Below are positions 22,639 to 33,910 of a DNA stretch of 64,000 nt, piece by piece (the stretch's first letter is position 1; each line of letters begins with the position of its first letter). The notes below the pieces were generated by a model. It saw only the letters and a list, made by a program, of their open reading frames with translations. It was not told the origin of the DNA and did no database searches. A program made the translations under genes and the position numbers. This DNA comes from Anthonomus grandis grandis (Eukaryota > Arthropoda > Insecta > Coleoptera > Curculionidae): positions 45,938,227 to 46,002,226 of the forward strand of contig NC_065546.1 of NCBI RefSeq assembly GCF_022605725.1, read 5' to 3'.

Positions 22639-23935
22639 TTTTGTCTTAGTTTCGCCATTCTGAATTCAACGAGATCATCCACGAGGTCGTATATTAGCTG
22701 AGATATCGCATTTTTGGAGCCCATTTTTGGCCTCAAAATCGATGTCGAAAAATCACTTTTTCCGAATTTTCAAAGTGCTCTCATTCAGGTAGTTCTGCTC
22801 GAATCCCATTATAACTTAATGTTTTCGTGATGTGGGTGATGTGTGGCAGCCGCTGGTATAGTAAGTTCGATTTCAAAAAAAAAAACAATTTTTGGTTAAA
22901 AAATTCGATACGGGTGGCATACCCGAAAAATGAAAAATATCAAATTTTGGAGGTCGATATCTTGGCTTCTATGTGTCCTTTCGGGAAAATTCCAACGGTT
23001 TTGTCTTAATTTCGTCGTTCTGAATCCAACGAGACCATCCGCAAGGGCGTACCTTTTACGATAGCCGAGATATGTCATTTTTGATGCCCATTATTGGCCT
23101 CAAAATCGAGGTCAAAAAGTGACAATTTCCGAATTTTCAAAGTGCTCTCATTCCCTTATTTCTGATCGAATCCTGTTATAACCCGATATTTTCGTGATCT
23201 ACTTGATGAGAACAATCCGCTGGTATAGTTAGTTCGAATTCGAAAAAAAAAAAATTCTGAAAAAAATCCAAACGGGGGGTATACCCGAAAAATAAAAAAT
23301 CCCAAACTTTGGAGGTCGATATCTCGGCTTCTATGGGAGCTATCGGGAAAATTCTAACGGTTTTGTCTTAATTTCGTCCTTCTGGATCCAACGAGACCAT
23401 CCGCAAGGGCGTACCTTTTACGATAGCCGAGATATGTCACTTTTGATGCCCATTTTTGGCCTCAAAAACGACATAAAAAAAGTGACAATTTCCGAATTTT
23501 CAAAGTGCTCTTATTCCCTTATTTCTGATCGAATCCTGTTATAACCCGGTATTTTCGTGATCTACTTGATGAGAACAATCCGCTGGTATAGTTAGTTCAA
23601 ATTCGAAAAAAAAAAAATTTTTCTGAAAAAAATCCTAACTAGGGGGTATACCCGAAAAATGAAAAATCCCAAACTTTGGAGGTCGATATCTCGGCTTCTA
23701 TGTGTCCTTTCGGGAAAATTCCAACGGTTTTATCTTAGTTTCGTCATTCTGAATTCAAAATTTTATCGGCGAGGTCGTACCTCTTATATCAGCTGAGATA
23801 TCGCATTTTTGAAGCCCATTTTTGGCCTCAAAAACGGACCTCGTTTCGTGATGTGGGTGATGAGAGAAAGCCGTTGATATAGTGAGTTCGATTTCGAAAA
23901 AAAATCAATTTTTCCGTATCGAAGTATCGAATTTT
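22639..23935 (+). repeat. Satellite-like tandem array with a period near 360 bp
   Basis: Units start with TTTTGTCTTAATTTCGTC (or close variants) at 22639, 22999, 23361 and 23728, giving periods of 360, 362 and 367. Other landmarks recur in every full unit: CCAACGAGACCATCCGC, TTTTTGGCCTCAAAA, TCCGAATTTTCAAAGTGCTC and GAGGTCGATATCTCGGCTTC. The last unit is shortened by an internal deletion. Identity between units 2 and 3 is high, while unit 1 and the last one are more diverged. The GC content and sequence style differ from the surroundings. Open frames at 22827-23009 (+) and 22896-23078 (-) are by-products of the repeat. Confidence 0.9.
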
Positions 23936-24295
23936 TTCACCAAAAAATTTTTTTTTTACATCACGAAAACAATGGGTTATAATCGGATTCGAGCAGAACT
24001 AACTGAATGAAAGCACTTTAAATATTCGGAAAAAGTCATTTTTCGACCTCGTTTTTGAGGCCAAAAATAGGCTCCAAAAATGCGATATATCAGCTAATTT
24101 AAGAGGTACGACCTCGCGTATGGTCTCGTTAAAATCAGAATGACGAAACTTAGACAAAACCGTTTGAATTTTCTTGATAGGACCCATAGAACCCGATATA
24201 TCGACCTTCGAAATTTGGTATTTTTCATTTTTCGGATATAACCCCCCGTATCGAATTTTTTCACCAAAAATTGATTTTTTGTGGTTCACCTTGCG
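23936..24295 (-). repeat. Inverted terminal unit of the satellite-like array
   Basis: The same unit as in 22639-23935 but in reverse orientation. It includes the reverse complements of the AAAGTGCTCTCATTC, GGCCTCAAAAACGA, CGGTTTTGTCT and TCGATATCTCGG landmarks. The join lies near 23935-23945 in an A/T run next to a CACCAAAAAATT block that recurs as CACCAAAAATTG at about 24260. The 107-codon minus frame at 23999-24322 is a by-product of this unit. Confidence 0.85.
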
Positions 24296-24526
24296 CAGTG
24301 TAAATACAACAGTGAGTTTCAAACTTTAGTCTATTTATTTTATTTGGAGCATTCATGTTGAGAATATGAATCGTGATACTTTATTAGCTCTTTACCTATT
24401 ATTTTATTTCGCTTAGACGAAGAAGAAGACAAAAGTATTTTGCCTATAATCCACAGAAATGTTTAAAGAAGACTACAACATATGATGTTTCGATAATGAG
24501 AAGGAACCTATAATAATTTAATATGC

Positions 24527-24640
24527 AGATATCTAATGGATGATAAAGGAAAGTTTCAACAGTTCTTTAGACTAACAAAAGATCAGTTTCACTTTGTTCT
24601 ATCTGCCATTGAACCAGATATAACAACGCCTAAACCCTTC
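24527..24640 (+). pseudogene. Harbinger-like transposase fragment (N-terminal)
   Basis: The plus strand reads DDKGKFQQFFRLTKDQFHFV, then LSAIEPDITT. This resembles the N-terminal 'F...FR....F..LL..I.P.I' segment of PIF/Harbinger transposases. Homology stops near 24640, and the rest of the 104-codon frame has no recognisable similarity, so the call rests on about 35 residues. No terminal repeats were found. Confidence 0.4.
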
Positions 24641-25125
24641 TACCTTGACTTGTTCTTGGACAGATTTCGTTTGTTTAATTTGGCAGCAGATTCTGACGGT
24701 TCAGAGAAAGTCTTAAACATTTCTAATTTGAACATTTTTATAAATTCAATAATAACAAGCCTGGTAGTAATATCTGGTAGATCATCTTGTACATATTTCA
24801 ACATTGTAATTTTTTTTTTGATAAGATGGTTTTTAAAATACACATTTTAGGAGTAATCAACTTTTTTTCTTAGCTATAACTGTTAATAACTGCTTAAAGT
24901 GAATTGACATTATAGAAATAGGTTAGAATTTATTTCTTGTTTCTGAACTTACAATATCCCATTATTTGTCTAAATAACAAAGTTTGTAAATTGTTTGTAA
25001 TACATATCTTTTGCAATATTGTCTTTATATATTTATCTGAACTATCATACAAACATCTCAGATATTTTTTAACATGAGAATTAATACCAGGGATAATGCC
25101 ATTATATCCGGAAATTGGTATCAAT
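24641..25125. other. Interval with no recognised gene
   Basis: The open frames on both strands at 24640-24850 overlap and have no known motif. It may be filler between two transposon scraps. Confidence 0.4.
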
Positions 25126-25129
25126 GAAA

Positions 25130-25530
25130 TTCCTGAAATTTGTAATAGGAAAACTAGAATTGGTCGGGCAACAATAAATTACATTGCTGGATTTTTAGTG
25201 AAAAAACTTTAAAATATTAGGACCTGTAAATCTTGTTGTCACGGCATAATCAATATTACCAAAAAAAAAGATTATGAAGACTTTATAAAAGCAAGACAAT
25301 ATCCCAATTCCTACCTTAGTCAGCCTGGCACAAATTTTTATTTTTCAACCAGTAGGTGTTTTGTTGTACTTTATATTACCAAGATATTGCCATTTACCAA
25401 ACCTATCAATATCTTTAGAAATCTATTTAATTAAAAAGGTAAATGTAAAAAGCTTATGTTGCAACAATCACCCTAATTTTGCAAATGATATAATTCATAA
25501 CTTTGTAAAGTATGCTCTTTTGATGTAAGC
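25130..25530 (+). pseudogene. P-element/THAP9-like transposase C-terminal relic
   Basis: The plus strand reads RIGRATINYIAGFLVKKL, followed by a CKSCC pair, then YEDFIKARQYPNSYLSQPGT, then further pieces in shifting frames near 25350-25520 (for example KSLCCNNHPNFANDIIHNFV-like text). The order 'I.Y.AGF..KKL...C..C', 'F...R.Y....L..P' matches the C-terminal region of P-element-type transposases, including THAP9. A stop follows KKL. Upstream catalytic and THAP domains were not found. It is next to, but not obviously part of, the Harbinger scrap at 24527-24640. Confidence 0.5.
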
Positions 25531-26980
25531 GAGTTAATTTAATAGATAAGGGAAATAATGAAAAATTTACAAAAATTATAAAAAGGAAAACCCTTTCCAC
25601 CAATAACATATAGTATTTCTATCTATTATCACTATTATAAGTAACCTAAATATAGTATTAATTAAACCCGAAAATAAATGAACGTAATTAATTGTTTTAA
25701 GTTGCCTATTTTCCTACAAACTATAGGTACATACCAAGATGCAAGAGCTCTGTTCCAAAAGTCTAAAATAAACGGGATTTAAGCACATTTAATCAATACA
25801 TGAACCTCTGACTGTTTTAGACTTTATTGGACAAAGCTTTTATTTATCATATTGGACCGTGTTTTTAAACTCACACAAACAAAGAGTTTTACATCAAAAG
25901 ATACAATGATGAGTTCAAAAACGTGATCATAACTAAAATGCAAGCAAACAAGCAATTCAAATTATCTGACGAATGTTGTAGTTACCGGACTCTCTTACTA
26001 TTAGACTATTAGTAGTTGCTTTCTGAACTAAACTTTTACAAAATTCTAACCTAGCAAAACCAAAACATGTAATCCTTAACATTAGAAGGAATGAGTACAG
26101 AAACCGATTCTTAACTGATCATTAATATTAAATCTTAACTACATAATAATATGATTGGTTTGTTCAATAAGAGTTCATTTCTTATTCCAGCGGAGTTGAA
26201 AAAAGTTTAATTTAATATTCACTTCTACAAATGGCAGTTTTTTGAGCCTTATAAGTGATATAAATAATAAACATCTTTCAATAATATATACGTATCAATA
26301 TTTCACTTGTGGGCCCTAAAACAATTTTTTATCCCAAAATGTATTAATTTCAAAGCCCTGTCTGACCCCAAAGGTTACAAATCAATACTTTCGGCCCCTG
26401 TTTTTTTCTAAGAGAACTTTTATATTGGCTACCCAGTTTTTCGTAAAAACTCTTCCACATGTTGCACAATACATCAACCCGAAAACCCCGGTAATTCCTT
26501 TAAGCTTCGAAAATAACGATTGAGAAACTTTTTGGCCGGTTTATCACCCTAATTCCTTCCCGTACTTAGCTGCCGCAAACTTTTTTCATCGAAACTGTCT
26601 GATAAAGGTGGAAGCGAAATTTAATTTTATCGGAAAGTTTTCGCAAAAAAAATATTAACAGTTTCGAAGGGCAGTGAAGAGATAGAGAAAGCGGAATATT
26701 TTTTTATTATGGTTTAAGTAGATATTTTTTTTCATATTTATTTTTTATTGATAGGGAAGGAAGAAAGTAATGAAATTCCTTTGGTCCAAGTGTCAAATAT
26801 CGGAATGATGATAAAAATAAAATAAGGGAACTTCCGGCAGAAAAATGGCAGGTTGCGTAACAGGAATGCCAATTAATTAAGGTGAAATTCACGGTAGGGA
26901 TGCGGCAAATATTCGAGGACCATTGCATGCAACCGATCACTTTATGAGCAACGAGTATTAGCTATATGGAATTTGCTGGA
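25531..26980. other. Interval with no recognised gene
   Basis: 25531-25700 may continue the P-like relic. The part from 26330 to 26660 is less AT-rich and more complex than average and is unmatched in the window. The 77-codon minus-strand frame at 26707-26940 has no recognisable domain. Confidence 0.5.
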
Positions 26981-27129
26981 TTAAAACCAGGATTTAAAGG
27001 CTTAAATCCTTAAACTTATATGCTCGAAGGTTAGCAAAGTGTGGGAACGCAAAAGACCAAGTGCAACATGTGTAGACATAATGGAAATCGATGGATCTGA
27101 ACCACATGAACTTAAAGGAAGAGGTAGCA

Positions 27130-27815
27130 TTAAAGGCTTTACAGGCACTCAAACTATAGATGATGATATTTGTGACACTCTTAATAGACAGTGTTACATC
27201 ACACAGTGGACACTGTGATTTGAAAATAAACACTAACAAAACAATCTTCATGATATTCAGAAAAATCCAAAATACCCCTTGCATTTTAATGGTAGAAGGA
27301 ACTTCTTTAGAAAAAGTCAATAAATACATATACTTAGACAGAAACATAAATGATAACTGGGGTTATTCTGTTGAGATTCGGAACGCGTATTGAAAAAGCT
27401 AGAACAGCAGTTGTCAGGATGAAAAAAGTCTTTATCAGTCAAGTCTTACAGCTGTCAATGAAAATGTGCCTATTGCGATGCTAAGTTTTCTTGATCTTTT
27501 TTTATGGATTCGAATCATGGACGCTTAGGAACGCCTTCTATAAAAAATTTCAGACATTTGAAATGTGGCTGTTCCAAAGAACCCAACGAATACCTTTGAC
27601 AAAGGAACACCCAATACAGAAGAAAAAATTAGTCCTGAATACAGTTAAGAATCAAAAACTAGAATATATTGGACATAATGAAGGCAGAAGAATAATATCG
27701 TAGTTAAAAAATTTAAGAACGTGGTTCAATCAATCAATCCCTCAACTATTCTACATTGCTGTTAACTAAGTGAGAATAGCTGACATCTGGAACAGATAAC
27801 CGCTCTAAAAAGACA
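27130..27815 (+). pseudogene. Non-LTR retrotransposon pol C-terminal relic (RTE-like type)
   Basis: Plus-strand fragment with the end of a reverse transcriptase and the following region. It reads CDLKINTNKTIFMIFRK at 27220, then EGTSLEKVNKYIYLDRNIND at 27295, a form of the usual 'INKT..M' and 'YLG..I' motifs. It then reads FFYGFESWTLRNAFYKKFQ at 27497 and TFEMWLFQRTQRI, matching 'YG.E.WT' and 'FE.W..RR.LRI', and KLEYIGHNEG at 27655, matching 'LEY.GH..R'. The catalytic box before 27180 is not clearly preserved. These motifs are typical of a very common insect endonuclease-reverse transcriptase family (RTE-like). A frameshift near 27395 and several stops are present. Confidence 0.75.
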
Positions 27816-28689
27816 AAGGCACTAAAAAATTAGTTCTTCTAGTCATATTATCATAACATGTAAATGTAAATAATTTCTTGGCCGTAAAAGTTTCTATTCC
27901 TATGCCTCTTCAGCGAGAATTGTTAATATTAGATAACTAACTAGTTTTAGTGAAGAAAAGTCCAAAAAACTCCTTTTTTTAACTCTATAGACATGGAAAA
28001 AAAATGGAAAACAAAGCTATAATTTAATAGAAACTTTTTAAATTTTAACAAATGTTCACAAGCTCACCATAAATCACTGCTCTATAGTTTATTCTTTTAA
28101 AAGACGGCAATTTAAAATCATTAAGTAATGGGTCGATTTAGCGTAAACTTGATGGCGTGACTGAAAATACCGAGTAATTGCTTTAACTTATCATAGCGGA
28201 TTTAAATCAAACCTTGGTGTACTAAGCTTTTAAACTTGCATGTTAATATAATCTTTGATTTTAAACTTTCTTTTGTTAGTGGTGTTTATTCTATTAGCAA
28301 GTCATTATCGATATTAAAAATTAGTTTAAAAACATTTAATAAAAAAATTTGTGTTGGCCACCAAAATTCCCAAGGCGCAGTATTTTTTTCGTAAGGTTTA
28401 TAAAAAAAGAAAAATAGAGAGAAATAGAAAGGCTTAATGATTATAATATTACGTTTATTCCTAAAATTTTTAAGACAATAAAACTAGCTTACACATTTAA
28501 GGATCATAAACGAGACGTACAGAAGTCACCAAAAGTGAAAGTGGCAACTTGTTAAAAATTGTGGCGACTATTATTATGTAATAGTTTAAGATAAATTTTC
28601 TCAAATAACAAAATTAAATACAACAATAAAACATTTTATTCCTGAGTTAAAGTTATTTACAATATCATGAAACGCAATCGCATCTGTCT
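27816..28689. other. Interval with no recognised gene
   Basis: AT-rich, no named motif. It may include the decayed 3' regions of the two facing retroelement relics on either side. Confidence 0.5.
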
Positions 28690-29720
28690 GCTGAATCTAC
28701 TGCTTAATATAGCGTTTTTTAATTTATCTTGTATAAATCTTGTATATCTTGTAATTATTTATCTGGTATATTATTATATGATTTTGGTACATTTTTTTTC
28801 GGTTAATTTGTGCATTTTGGCTTTCTTTGTTTCTTATGGCACGTAGATGAGACAATGATTCTTTCTGTAAATAGTCAAATTTAAATTCAAGCAATAAAGG
28901 TTCCTCATATTATCTAACATTTTAGATTTCTTAAAGTACATATGTTGGAAAAAAAGGAAAATTATATTAAGCAACCATTTTTGTACAAGAATTAATTGTA
29001 TAAGATGGCAATTGCGGATTCTTCTTGATCCCATCGAGCCGCTAATTTAACGAGATTTAATCAGTAAAAAGCATAATATTGTTAGGTCTTTAATGTTAAG
29101 ATATATTTTGTTCATGTTTCAATTTTGAAATTAAAAGTCTTATTTTATTTGTTAATTCCTTGAAATGCAAATCCCATTTAAATTAACACCAAAATATTTT
29201 ACAGATAATGAGGCAGGAATAGACAGACTCGTATATTAAGACGTCTGGATTGAGAAATATTTATTGCGTAAGATGTAAATGCTAGATATAGTGTTTGTTT
29301 ATGTTTTTCAAACCATTGTATTAAAGTCTTTTTCAGCAATTTGTTTTAGGCCCTGCCATGTTTGCCCAATATACAGGACCATCGTGTCATCCGCAAAACT
29401 TTTTTTGGTACTATTTATGTAAATATGAAATAGAAGAGTTACCAATACACTGCCTTGTGGAACACCACAAGTTATTTCTCTTAGTTTTCTAAGTGCTCGA
29501 GAGCTCTGTAAAAGTTTATTCACTCCACCATCTATCCCGCACTATTATAATTTGTTTAAAAAAAAATGATTTACTGTATGTACTGTATTTTCATCTATTG
29601 CTTCATATAATGGCGTCCTCGGTTGACTTCTTTTCAAGAAAGCCAAATTGACTTAGGGATAAGATATTAAATCTTTCGAGAAATTTTATAATTCTGTTTA
29701 TGAATTTTCTTAACGATTTC
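28690..29720 (-). pseudogene. Non-LTR reverse transcriptase relic
   Basis: From right to left on the minus strand: LRKFINRIIKFLERFNILSL, then SQFGFLEKKSTEDAI near 29640, equivalent to the conserved 'QFGFR...ST.DA' motif. Next comes LREITCGVPQGSVLVTLLFH near 29460, then FADDTMVLYIGQTWQGLKQI near 29380, with the catalytic ADD intact. The C-terminal part towards 28690 is degraded, with only hints such as STCHKKQRKPKC near 28830. The gap before the GVPQGS block lacks the usual motif A, so about 60-80 residues seem deleted. The 71-codon open frame 29308-29523 is the best-kept part. Confidence 0.75.
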
Positions 29721-30159
29721 CCAAAAAAAAAATGACTAGTCATATTAATGAAGTAGGTTTGAAGTTATTTACATTATCAGTACACCATTATTATACTCCA
29801 TACCTATTTCTTGATATGATCTTATTTTCAAGATATCAAAAAAAACACCTGTAGGAAAGTGGATCTTCAATGTATTTAGAAATTTTATTTAGTTTTTCGG
29901 ATTGTAGAAGTTGACAAAAAAATAGAAACAAAATAAACAGTCAAACGTTGTCTCAAAAGTGATCATTATATCCATTTAAGTTATGCACAATTTTATATAT
30001 GCTTATATAAACTTCTTATGGCGATGACACGCAACACTTTTAGAATTTCGTATTTATTCTAAGGCTTCTTTGTATACAACGCTTTGATAAGGGTTAAAAC
30101 TCCAGTTTTAGTAAGTTTTCTTATGGGATATTCCAACTAAATACATAATGTACTAATCA
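29721..30159. other. Interval with no recognised gene
   Basis: May contain more of the 5' part of the adjacent reverse transcriptase, but no motif is readable. Confidence 0.4.
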
Positions 30160-30440
30160 GACTCTAACCCCTTTTACGGGATATTTAGGAAAAGGGTTAA
30201 TAAGATAAGTTATGCCGGGCACTCTACGAACAAATTTTATAGGGTTATTCTCTAACAAAAAATAAGAAAAAAAATTTTAATGCCCTAAACGTCTTACTTT
30301 TGGTATTAAAAATTAAAAAAAAATACTTTTTTTAATAACTACTACCAACGTAGATATTTTTTAAAATTTGCGCTTGTGTTTAGGGCATAAAACACAAGGG
30401 GCATTTTTTGACCTACAAAGAAATAATTTTTGCTAGTGGC
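30160..30440 (-). repeat. Small dispersed repeat, member 2
   Basis: On the minus strand this contains AAAAAATGCCCCTTGTG, AAAAAATATCTACGTTGG and TTTTAATACCAAAAGTAAGA, then a piece ending in TTCGTAGAGTGCCCGGC. Members at 300-450 and 54640-54780 share the middle blocks. No coding is present. It may be part of a non-autonomous DNA element; ends are not defined. Confidence 0.5.
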
Positions 30441-32399
30441 GTCCACAGCACTGGATTTTATTTATGTACATGTAAGTTTATGTAAGTTCGTATGATACTG
30501 ACTTTGATTTATTGTCGGTTTTTCTTTAAACATAGAATATTTACGTTTGCCTTAATATCATTAGGTAAATAAAGTTTCTCTAAAAAAATAGTTTTACCTA
30601 CATTGAACAATTGGTTTGTATTGATATTTCTGTAATCTTGTAATTATTACGTCAATAAAGCTTGAAGTATAATATAGAAAAAAAATCTAGTGGATTCTCG
30701 GATAACAGGTCGGTTAAATTATGGCAAAGTTGCTAAATTTGGTACTTATCAAAATGCCGTTTCAACATTTAAGTTAAGTTTAGTTTAAATTTCGAATAGT
30801 CCCAAAGATATCCTAACTAAAATAAATAACACTTTGTCAAGGGCACTTTTTTTCCTGTACAAGATGAGGTTTTCAGAATAAAAATACGACGTTTTGCTTT
30901 TTGAGATACCATCATAAACTTTTTTTTCAAATACGGCCCTAGATTTCTATTACCTTATTTTGTTGAACTACATTTTTATAAAACCTATGACGTATCAAAC
31001 TTTTTTATTTTCAACCGATTTAACTTAGCAAAAACTGAGAATTTCGATATTTAAAAACAAAATTCTTAATACGGATCTACTTTTATTTTTTTTCCTTTAA
31101 TTATATGTATCGACTGACAAATAATAAAAACTAATCCATCCTGATTTAATTTCGTAAAATATAATTCAATTCCTAGGACATATCATCAATACTACCATCA
31201 AATTTAATATTAAAAATTCACATTTGTTACAAAACAGTCAAAATTACCGATTATATAAATAACTATACTTTAAACCTCTTAACATCTTTTAAAAAGACTA
31301 CTGTAGACAAAACAAAGAAATATATTAGTAAACATGACGTACTTTTTGTCAAATCCTGCTACCACAGATATAACTAGCTAACGCAAGTAATTGCGTTAGC
31401 TAGTTATATCTGTGCTGCTATGCAAAACGCCTGAATCCGCCGACGCAGATTACTTGTGACTGCCCGTTGGGTCATTCTTCCTCTTGCCCGTAAATTTTCA
31501 GATTTCCAAAGTGAAATTGTGGCGTAAAACATTTATATTTTGAGGACTTTCTTTAAAAACAAAAGGTCCAATAATTTTAGGACCAAAAATACCGGCCTAA
31601 AATTAGGTCTACTCGAGGACAAAATTCAGTTCGTTGCAGTTTTCGATGTATTTTCACCTTTTCTATACACGTATTATCTCAGAATAAATCAAATAGCATT
31701 ACGAGTATATGTTTGTTTTCTAATTTGTGTGCAAAATTCTGATGTTCACATTGAAACGCATTATGTCCGCGAGATCTGACACATCAAAACGCATTAAGAT
31801 ATTTTTTAATTCTGCCATACTGCTCATGATGGAAAAACTTGATCAGAGTGTTTCTATAGGAGAAAATAGCCAAGGATAGAGGATAAAATTGTGACAAAAG
31901 ACTAAGCGAGAACTGGAGTACGAAAAAAGGCAAGTGTATGCGTTGTTTGTTTATTGTTACTACCAGCTATCAAGGATAAACTCGAATTACATTTAACGGT
32001 ACTAAAAGAGGTACTAAGCATGCTAAAATAGTTGGTGGTTCTGAATATTTAATCCTTTTATCTTAGCGCTCAAAATAGGTTTAGATTCGATACATGGAAA
32101 TAGCTTTTGTTTTTTTTTGGACTAAATTAATTGAAATTTTACAAAAGGTTATTTTATTTTTAGATATAAGGACAATGAATTGCTATTTAAGTTTCGTCCC
32201 CTTTGCCGGCATCATGGATCTAGAGAAAAGGACAAATTTTTTAAATGTGGCAACGCACTTGTGAAAGTCAAAAAAAAAATATTGTCTTTAAAATGGACAG
32301 AAGAGAACAGGACAAGCGGCTTTCCTTTTTGATGCATGTTGGCTACCCTAAACGCACTCGTGTTCGAGGTGGATAGGAGCAAAAGAATAGGAAACGGCG
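30441..32399. other. Interval with no recognised gene, apart from a perfect hairpin
   Basis: AT-rich, with a possible polyadenylation-like ATCAATAAAG-type word near 30650 that could mark an old retroelement 3' end. The 79-codon plus frame at 31540-31779 has no recognisable domain. The last 250 bases may be the decayed N-terminal part of the split gene that follows. Confidence 0.45.
31363..31414. repeat. Perfect hairpin, 24-bp arms and 4-base loop
   Basis: The left arm 31363-31386 starts CACAGATATAACTAGC and ends TAACGCAA. After the loop GTAA, the right arm 31391-31414 is its exact reverse complement. There is no mismatch in 24 pairs, in a window where most elements are decayed, so the structure is recent or kept by selection. 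No open frame or transposon end is nearby. Confidence 0.9.
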
Positions 32400-33180
32400 C
32401 CGTTTTGGAGTAGACTACTTTTTGTGGTCCTCTGACAAAAATATCCAGTAACTTACTGCATAGTTTTTTTGCAAGTTATTTTAAATTGGCCAAAAGGGAA
32501 TAAATACAATAGCAGAAAGGATCTTGAATGTCAAGGGGGTATAAGATAGAAAAAGTATAAATCACAAAACTAACAAATACTCTGAGAAAAGGTTAATGGT
32601 GTATGAATTCATTTCCAAACTGAAAGCATGTGAAAGTCATTACGCGTAATAAAAGTAAAAGACTTTATTTGCCATCATCATGCTTGAACATAAATCAACT
32701 TTTTAAACTATATAACAGCACGGTTATTGATGAGTTCAAAGTAAAAAAATCATTTTTTACCAAAATATTTGAACGTAAATTTAATTTGAAGTTTGGTACA
32801 CCAGCATGCGATTCATATTGTTATTGCTATAAATCTAGGACCGAGATTAAAAGTTGTTTGGACCTGGCTGAAAAACAAACTTTGATGCCCAATTTTACAA
32901 TCCATAAACGGAAAGCTAAAAGCCTTTCATTCGCTAATGAATGACGTTCCTACAAAAAATCCGACCTTTTATATTTGGGATGAAACGCAAGCTAAAAGAG
33001 GCGCTCAGGAAATCAGTGGCGCATTGTTTGATTTTTTACAAAATTCAGTTCTTGACGAATCCGTTGGCACAATTCGTTTATTTGCACGTGGCTGTTGTGG
33101 TGGTCAAAATAAAAACCAACACGTCGTTCATGCATTATCTTAGTTACTAACAAGTCTCGTAGAACAGTCAAGGAAATTAT
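32400..33180 (+). pseudogene. DUF7869-type uncharacterised protein, 5' part of a gene split by insertion
   Basis: The plus strand carries decayed coding of a multicopy insect protein family that I associate with DUF7869; its function is not known. In order: VCK-type text near 32460 (FCKLF in frame); EKRLMVYEFISKLKACESHY at 32585, followed by ARNKSKRLYLPSS; then FFTKIFERKFNLKFGTPACD at 32753, followed by a CYCYK cysteine group; and a second frame from 32937 with YIWDETQAKRGAQEI and then LFARGCCGGQNKN at 33078, the family's 'WDE..A..G..E...' and 'C.GQNKN' motifs. A frameshift near 32930 and earlier stops are present. The reading stops at 33180, where a Harbinger terminus begins, and resumes at 37971. 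The family name is from memory and should be treated as moderately sure. Confidence 0.65.
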
Positions 33181-33910
33181 TAGGTTTGTTCTAGCAGGAA
33201 ATTTTGGGATGGTTTGAAACTAGTTTGATGTATATCGCAGTGGCGCATGACCTGACTGAAACCGCGTTGCAAACGGTTTCGGACTTATATGTGCTATAGT
33301 TGACGCGCCGAATAGATGCACCAAAGAAAACGCGTGGTTGGCACGTGATCAGCGAGTGTTCGATGCGCGATCCATTTTGTTGTATTAGACGAGTAGATTT
33401 CGAGTGGGTTTTTACGTCTTTAGAATTATACGATAAATGTATTTTTATCGATAAGTATTATTTTTATTTTTTATTATTATGGATATTTAGGCCACTGCAA
33501 GGGCTTATTTTAAAAATTTCTTATGAAACACCGTGTGAGTTTTGATTTACGCTCACCCCTATACTTTGTAAATAATATGAATTTACTATAATTTGTTAAC
33601 TATTTACAGTAAATACATAATATTTCAAATGTAGTGATACAGGGTAATTCGTTATTGTTGCACAAAAATTTAATGGTGGATTCTTTACAAAAATATATCT
33701 AAAAAATAAACTAATTATCGACATAAGTTTGAAAATGCTTTCTCTCTAAAATAAAGGGCGTTAATATTTTTAATAAATCAAAATTCCATAATTAAAAAAA
33801 ACACAGTCAGGTACACAGGCCTTTAAAAAACTAATCTTTCTCAGAATCTGAAGAAGTTGTATCGTCATCTTCGCCAATATTTATAATAAGTGGTTCCACC
33901 TGAATTTCCA

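Noticed and set aside
22639..24295. Regularly spaced repeats considered as a CRISPR array
   Set aside because: Units are about 360 bp with no short repeat/spacer structure, one is inverted, and the window is clearly eukaryotic.
23999..24322. 107-codon minus-strand open frame
   Set aside because: Lies in the inverted satellite-like unit and its translation is just the repeat; no protein family.
26707..27347. Minus-strand open frames 26707-26940 and 26994-27347
   Set aside because: The second is the shadow of the plus-strand non-LTR pol relic; the first has no recognisable domain.
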